From assembly GCA_016840125.1 (NCBI GenBank), contig JAEOSY010000299.1, forward strand, positions 1 through 10,198: a stretch of 10,198 bases of DNA, in the 5' to 3' direction. The notes under the pieces were generated by a model. That model did no database searches. It saw only the letters and a list, made by a program, of their open reading frames with translations, and had not been told where the DNA came from. Shown one piece after another: positions 6,643-10,198 of the stretch; position 1 is the stretch's first letter; each line of letters opens with the position of its first letter. The translations under genes were made by a program, and so were the position numbers. This DNA comes from Candidatus Helarchaeota archaeon (GTDB lineage Archaea > Asgardarchaeota > Lokiarchaeia > Helarchaeales > HEL-GB-A).

Positions 6643-9192
6643 TTATAGAAGTAACGATAACAAGTTAGCAATATCGAATCTAATTTGAAGGTATAACAGA
6701 AAGGTTGAAAATAGGATGATAATTGGCATGACTTTAATGAAGACCACCTTCTTTCTTGAAATTTTTAGATTCTTTCTGAGATAAAACCCTTCTAGGACCA
6801 ATTTTATGCAAATAAGACTAATTACCACAATTAACACGAACCCTATCCCAAACATTGTACCCATTGCAAAAATGAATCCATATATAAAGAGCTGTGTAGT
6901 TTTAAAATGCGTTAAAATTACGCTGGTTAAATTACTCTCTATTTTAATCAGTCGAGCGAGCCCATGAACCAATAAAGATGTTATAACAAAATAATAGAGT
7001 AAAATATACGGTAGGAACCAATATAATCCATCCGTGATCAAATATCGTAAAATAATATTCTCCTCAATATCAAAGACTGGAAAGGAGATAGTTGTTGTTT
7101 TTAGAAACGTGTAGATTAGGGAACTTAATACGGAGATTAATCCAATGAATCCGAGAATTGAAAAATAGAGATCAAATTCTTTGAACGTCTTATTTTTATC
7201 CAAGAATTTCTGCTTTTTTTCGTGCAAGAGGGATTTTCTATCCAATTGTATATAGTATAAGAACAGCACCACGCATCCTCCTAGAATTATAAAAAGTGGG
7301 ATAAGGTTTGCGAGGCTCGGATAGGGATATAGGGTGGGTGTGGTGTCATAATCTATCGGAAAAACATAAGGGGTTTCATTAAACATTCCCTTCGTTGTAT
7401 TAAAAGCGAGTTTCACATGGGATCTATCGTATGAGAGCAGACCCTTTTGGTTATAAAATGGTGTTGGATTCAACATCCGATCGAGGTCTGGATAGTCCAT
7501 GAAGCACGATACATACGCCCCGATCGAATAATTCTTTGAACTGATGATGTTCCAGGATTCCTGTAATAAATAGGCTTGGTAATTTTCGCTATATTTTTGG
7601 CCCGAATAATCCCCACTCTCACTTCCCGCGGAAAATTCTGTGATCAGAATCGGTTTCTCAGGGTATCTTTGATGCCAGAATTCTAGGTATTCATCAAGAT
7701 CCGGAATTTCTCCATAATACCATCCATATTTCGGATTGGAGGCAATTATATCCACCAAGTCAAAGCTGATATCATCCTCAAGTTTGTTACTTGCAAAGTA
7801 AGTAGGGGTTTTATTATCTAAGGACTTAACAGTTTGTACCATTTCCGTTACAAAAATCCTCCCCTCCGGTTTATCAGAGGCGATCTCATTGCCCACCCCC
7901 CAAAATAAGATACATGGATGATTAAAATCGCGTTCTATCATTTCTGTAATCTGTTGTTTTGCGGTTCCAATCACCTCTTGCCTACCCAAATCTGAAGCTG
8001 GGATGTTCCATGCGGGAATCTCTTCGATGATAAAGATGCCACTTTCATCACACATCTCTAAAAATGCTGGATGATTCGGATAGTGAAATGTTCGGATACT
8101 ATTCACATTCAGATCCTTTAATAATTGGAGATCTTGTTGAAGTAAATGATATGGTTGGGTTTTTCCCCAATTCGGAAAATCTTCATGCCGATTAATCCCT
8201 TTTATGAGAAAAACTTCTTGATTTAGATATAACGTACTGTTAACTATTTCAATCTCCCTGAAACCCACTCGATAGACCATTTTATCAAACAAATTTGAAG
8301 TTCCGTTTTCAAATAAAGACACATTCATATAATATAAAATCGGCGTTTTTGGAGACCACAGTTGAATATCTGAACAGTTGTGAGAAATTAAAATGTTGTT
8401 GGTTGAGGTGGGTGAAACGTTAAATGTTGCAGTGGTTGAATCTATTTCATCGAGCGTTTGATTAAAAACTTGAATTGAGCAATTAACCGCTCTTTGTATA
8501 CCTGAGTTTTGTATGGTTAGATTATGAGTAACTGTTACATTGGTGATAGAACCGAATTCCACATTATAAGTAATATAATTTGAGTCGATATAGGTTTGGT
8601 TTGTGGCTTCAAGATACACTTCCCGGTAGATCCCCCCGTAATTCTTCCAACCGATAAGTGTTCCTGGTACTGTTTCACTAGATAGAATGTTATCAACCTT
8701 AACAATTAACGTATTAAGACTGAAAAAATTCACTAAGCCCGTTACATTAAATTTAAATGGTGTGTAACCTCCCTCATGACTCCCTAAATAAATATCGTTC
8801 AAAAATACTTCTACATAGTAATTAACTCCCCTAAAATGCAAATACGTTGATTTATTCTCCCAATTTTTAGATAAATTAAAGATTCTTCGATAGAATCCCA
8901 CCCCCTCATAATTTTCAAGGCCTGGAATAAAGTTCCAACAACTAGGGACTGGAATCCCTGATTGCCACGCAGTTTCTCCTTCAATCCGAAAATCCCAGCT
9001 TTCATTGTCTAACCATTCAACTTCTCGAAAAATATTCAATGACCGGTTATGGATAGGTGCGTAATTAAGAATCATTAGGTTACTATAATCGGGATGAGGC
9101 GATAATATTATGATCGCTGGAATATACCAGAACAACGGTGAAATTAAGAGAATAATTATAAAAATATATTTAATTTTCTTGTTTTCAATCAT
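6643..9192 (-). CDS. Membrane-anchored GH2 glycosidase, beta-glucuronidase-like, with C-terminal membrane domain
   Basis: 849 residues. M-I-E-N-K-K-I-K then a hydrophobic stretch (9-30) forms a signal anchor. Residues ~55-195 are the GH2 sugar-binding jelly-roll, ~200-310 an Ig-like domain, ~320-600 the TIM barrel. Key barrel motifs are G-I-N-R-H-E-D (332-338), R-T-F-H-Y-P (367-372), G-N435-E436 (acid/base), I-T-E519-F (nucleophile), S-N-P-K-Y-G-W-Y and N581-Q-K583-G. The N-x-K motif contacts the uronic acid carboxylate in beta-glucuronidases, favouring a uronidase over a galactosidase. About twenty N-x-S/T sequons in 50-605 fit an extracellular glycoprotein. Residues ~628 to 837 add five or six helices with basic K/R-rich loops at 652-671 and 806-815. 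Typical GH2 enzymes stop near 600, so the membrane part is an addition. The ATG has AAAGGA 5 bases upstream. Hydrolysis of external glucuronide-like sugars is inferred. Confidence 0.88.
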   Translation of the reverse strand: MIENKKIKYIFIIILLISPLFWYIPAIIILSPHPDYSNLMILNYAPIHNRSLNIFREVEWLDNESWDFRIEGETAWQSGIPVPSCWNFIPGLENYEGVGFYRRIFNLSKNWENKSTYLHFRGVNYYVEVFLNDIYLGSHEGGYTPFKFNVTGLVNFFSLNTLIVKVDNILSSETVPGTLIGWKNYGGIYREVYLEATNQTYIDSNYITYNVEFGSITNVTVTHNLTIQNSGIQRAVNCSIQVFNQTLDEIDSTTATFNVSPTSTNNILISHNCSDIQLWSPKTPILYYMNVSLFENGTSNLFDKMVYRVGFREIEIVNSTLYLNQEVFLIKGINRHEDFPNWGKTQPYHLLQQDLQLLKDLNVNSIRTFHYPNHPAFLEMCDESGIFIIEEIPAWNIPASDLGRQEVIGTAKQQITEMIERDFNHPCILFWGVGNEIASDKPEGRIFVTEMVQTVKSLDNKTPTYFASNKLEDDISFDLVDIIASNPKYGWYYGEIPDLDEYLEFWHQRYPEKPILITEFSAGSESGDYSGQKYSENYQAYLLQESWNIISSKNYSIGAYVSCFMDYPDLDRMLNPTPFYNQKGLLSYDRSHVKLAFNTTKGMFNETPYVFPIDYDTTPTLYPYPSLANLIPLFIILGGCVVLFLYYIQLDRKSLLHEKKQKFLDKNKTFKEFDLYFSILGFIGLISVLSSLIYTFLKTTTISFPVFDIEENIILRYLITDGLYWFLPYILLYYFVITSLLVHGLARLIKIESNLTSVILTHFKTTQLFIYGFIFAMGTMFGIGFVLIVVISLICIKLVLEGFYLRKNLKISRKKVVFIKVMPIIILFSTFLLYLQIRFDIANLLSLLL

Positions 9193-9256
9193 TGTAATCC
9201 TTTAAGGCAATCGAATCTGAAAATTAATTAATAATCTCTCTTCTCTTTAAAAAAAA

Positions 9257-9264
9257 TATTTATA
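9257..9264. promoter_or_regulatory. TATA-like box shared by divergent genes
   Basis: The plus strand reads TATTTATA after six A, and the minus strand reads TATAAATA. It lies about 68 bases from the GH2 start and 63 bases from the plus-strand membrane protein start. Using the usual ~26-base spacing, it would give leaders of roughly 35-45 bases in either direction. Which strand is used cannot be decided by eye. Confidence 0.45.
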
Positions 9265-9265
9265 G

Positions 9266-9284
9266 TTGAAGACTCAATCTTCAA
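9266..9284. repeat. 7-base inverted repeat next to the TATA-like box
   Basis: TTGAAGA and its exact complement TCTTCAA are separated by CTCAA. The site lies one base beyond the TATA-like box, over the expected plus-strand start point and just upstream of the minus-strand box. It is well placed to be a dimeric repressor operator; as RNA it could also form a short hairpin in the plus-strand leader. Confidence 0.5.
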
Positions 9285-9322
9285 TTACTATTAAATGAAA
9301 CACTATTTTTGGGATCTGAAAA

Positions 9323-9676
9323 ATGAACATTGTAATTCTTGATTGGACATCTTTTGCAATCTGGGTTGTGGCAGGTGGATTACTTGTCTTCTTTCTTATC
9401 ATAGGAGTGCTTCTCGCAAATATGGCTTTCTTTTCATTTTTAATTTGGAGAAAGGGTGAAAAGAATTTTTTGTGGAAAACTATAATTTTTGCTTTGGCAT
9501 CTGTAGCAGTACTGATTGGTGGCCTCACTGCAGGTGCTCCTGCATTAGGATTCGGAGAATGGGAGATGCTATATGTCGGTTCATTAGTATTTATGATATT
9601 AATGTGTGTTGCAGCTGGGCTGGGGATCTATCGGTTTATTTATAACACTTGGATTAAGAAGGAGGAACCGAAATGA
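9323..9676 (+). CDS. Small three-helix membrane protein
   Basis: I do not recognise a family for this 117-residue protein. Hydrophobic segments lie at about 11-41, 51-71 and 82-104. Basic residues R43-K44-G-E-K follow the first helix and K112-K113-E-E-P-K forms the tail, which by the positive-inside rule puts the N-terminus outside and the C-terminus inside. There are no catalytic motifs. After the third helix comes G-I-Y-R-F, a motif that recurs after a helix in the next protein. The start follows a weak GGGATC. The gene overlaps the next by four bases (ATGA), so the two are very likely made together and may form a complex. It diverges from the GH2 gene across a promoter region with an inverted repeat. 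Confidence 0.75.
   Translation: MNIVILDWTSFAIWVVAGGLLVFFLIIGVLLANMAFFSFLIWRKGEKNFLWKTIIFALASVAVLIGGLTAGAPALGFGEWEMLYVGSLVFMILMCVAAGLGIYRFIYNTWIKKEEPK
9661..9665 (+). promoter_or_regulatory. Shine-Dalgarno site of the second membrane protein gene
   Basis: GGAGG lies inside the end of the upstream gene, 7 bases before the ATG at 9673. It supports independent or coupled re-initiation at the ATGA overlap. Confidence 0.7.
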
Positions 9677-10050
9677 ATGGAGCAGATTTATTAGTAGTCG
9701 CTTTAATTATGTCTGTTCCAGTTTCCCTTCTGATGGGTATTTTCTTTGTCATTAGAGCTATCTATCGGTTTAAAGAAATGCAGGATGAGAAAGTTTTTTC
9801 GAAGATTGGGGATTATTTCACTAGCCTCAATGGATTTTTGGATTCGGCTCCACTCTGGCGATTTCTCTCACTCTCGATGGCCGCCGCCGCTGCAATAGTG
9901 CATTTTATAGGATGGACCGTACTTTTTCTTACTGATATGGAAAATGAGAACCTGATTGCTGGCAACCTCACCGCACTCTTTGTCCTCGCTACCATTGCGC
10001 TAAGTTTTGCCACAGTGCCCTTGGTTATTAAATGGTGGAACTTAAAATAA
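9673..10050 (+). CDS. Second small three-helix membrane protein
   Basis: This 125-residue protein has no family I recognise. Helices are at about 6-30, 64-87 and 98-119. Between the first two is a charged, probably cytoplasmic loop of some 30 residues (Y31-R-F-K-E-M-Q-D-E-K onward). A short acidic loop with T-D-M-E-N-E-N is probably outside, and the tail W-W-N-L-K inside. Predicted topology matches the upstream partner (N-out, C-in), and both proteins carry I-Y-R-F directly after a helix. That may reflect an old duplication or convergent packing. The second helix contains a run of five alanines. The ATGA overlap plus a strong ribosome binding site argue for co-expression. An oligo-T tract shortly after the stop probably ends the transcript. 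Confidence 0.78.
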   Translation: MNGADLLVVALIMSVPVSLLMGIFFVIRAIYRFKEMQDEKVFSKIGDYFTSLNGFLDSAPLWRFLSLSMAAAAAIVHFIGWTVLFLTDMENENLIAGNLTALFVLATIALSFATVPLVIKWWNLK

Positions 10051-10056
10051 CTCCTC

Positions 10057-10064
10057 TTTTTTTT
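10057..10064 (+). terminator. Oligo-T terminator after the membrane protein pair
   Basis: A run of eight T begins 7 bases past the stop of the second membrane protein, following CTCCTC. T-tracts alone are enough for intrinsic termination in many archaea; no stem-loop precedes it. Confidence 0.5.
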
Positions 10065-10109
10065 AATGTCTAACAATTTCTCGCGTCCCATTATTAAAAC
10101 AATACCAAC

Positions 10110-10118
10110 TTATATTTA
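10110..10118 (+). promoter_or_regulatory. TATA-like box of the last gene
   Basis: TTATATTTA is centred about 56 bases before the ATG at 10170, predicting a leader of roughly 30 bases that includes the ribosome binding site. Confidence 0.45.
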
Positions 10119-10155
10119 CGAAAATTAATATTACTTCATCAATAATTCTCGAATT

Positions 10156-10163
10156 GGAGTGAT
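10156..10163 (+). promoter_or_regulatory. Shine-Dalgarno site of the last gene
   Basis: GGAGTGAT is one base short of GGAGGTGAT and lies 6 bases before the ATG at 10170. Confidence 0.65.
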
Positions 10164-10169
10164 TATTAC

Positions 10170-10198
10170 ATGATAGAAACTTTGGATTTAGAATGGTA
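10170..10198 (+). CDS. Start of a further gene (3' partial)
   Basis: Nine codons are visible, reading MIETLDLEW, before the window ends. The call rests on the strong ribosome binding site, the upstream TATA-like box and the preceding T-tract that separates it from the membrane protein pair. Function cannot be judged. Confidence 0.6.

Noticed and set aside
9813..10091. A 92-codon minus-strand frame opposite the second small membrane protein
   Set aside because: It covers the T-tract and much of the end of the plus-strand gene, is low in coherent hydrophobic or motif structure, and the plus-strand gene has a strong ribosome binding site and ATGA coupling.

Overview
The window looks archaeal. 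Intergenic DNA is AT-rich, with TATA-like boxes 25-60 bases ahead of several starts. Shine-Dalgarno matches (GAGGT, AGGTGA, GGAGG, GGAGTGAT) precede some genes, while at least one gene looks leaderless. One protein belongs to the archaeal-type chorismate lyase family (DUF98), and a large surface enzyme is packed with N-x-S/T sequons. The mix of corrinoid methyltransfer genes with sugar-acting enzymes would fit an Asgard-type or other anaerobic archaeon. That placement is inference; no marker gene is present.

Layout, left to right. (1) 2-1084 (+): the 3' part of a xylose-isomerase-like TIM-barrel enzyme, followed by a possible 38-residue overlapping ORF. (2) 1344-4112 (-): a two-gene unit read right to left, a B12-binding-domain radical SAM protein and then a URO-D-family protein lacking the three zinc ligands of MtaA/MtbA enzymes. 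The radical SAM gene ends in a 9-base minisatellite. (3) 4113-4259: divergent promoter region. (4) 4260-5937 (+): a corrinoid protein and an MtaA/MtbA-type methyltransferase with an intact His-x-Cys...Cys zinc site, virtually abutting. (5) 5941-9192 (-): a DUF98 chorismate-lyase-like protein lies downstream of an 849-residue GH2 enzyme. That enzyme has a membrane anchor, both catalytic glutamates, a glucuronidase-like N-x-K motif and a polytopic C-terminal membrane domain. (6) 9193-9322: a second divergent promoter with a TATA-like box usable on both strands and a 7-base inverted repeat. (7) 9323-10050 (+): two overlapping genes for three-helix membrane proteins of similar design. (8) 10170 onward: the first nine codons of another gene with a strong ribosome binding site.

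How the genes may work together. Regions 2-4 form a methyl-transfer neighbourhood. The corrinoid protein would carry a methyl group, and the zinc-containing enzyme would pass it to or from a thiol or pterin-type acceptor. The zinc-less URO-D paralogue is a candidate for the missing substrate-side enzyme. No MtaB, MttB, MtmB, MtbB or MtrH homologue is visible, so the substrate is unknown. The chorismate lyase could feed 4-hydroxybenzoate into methanopterin-type cofactor synthesis, but its location may be coincidental. The GH2 enzyme is predicted to work outside the cell. Its fusion to a multi-helix membrane domain is the most unusual architecture here.
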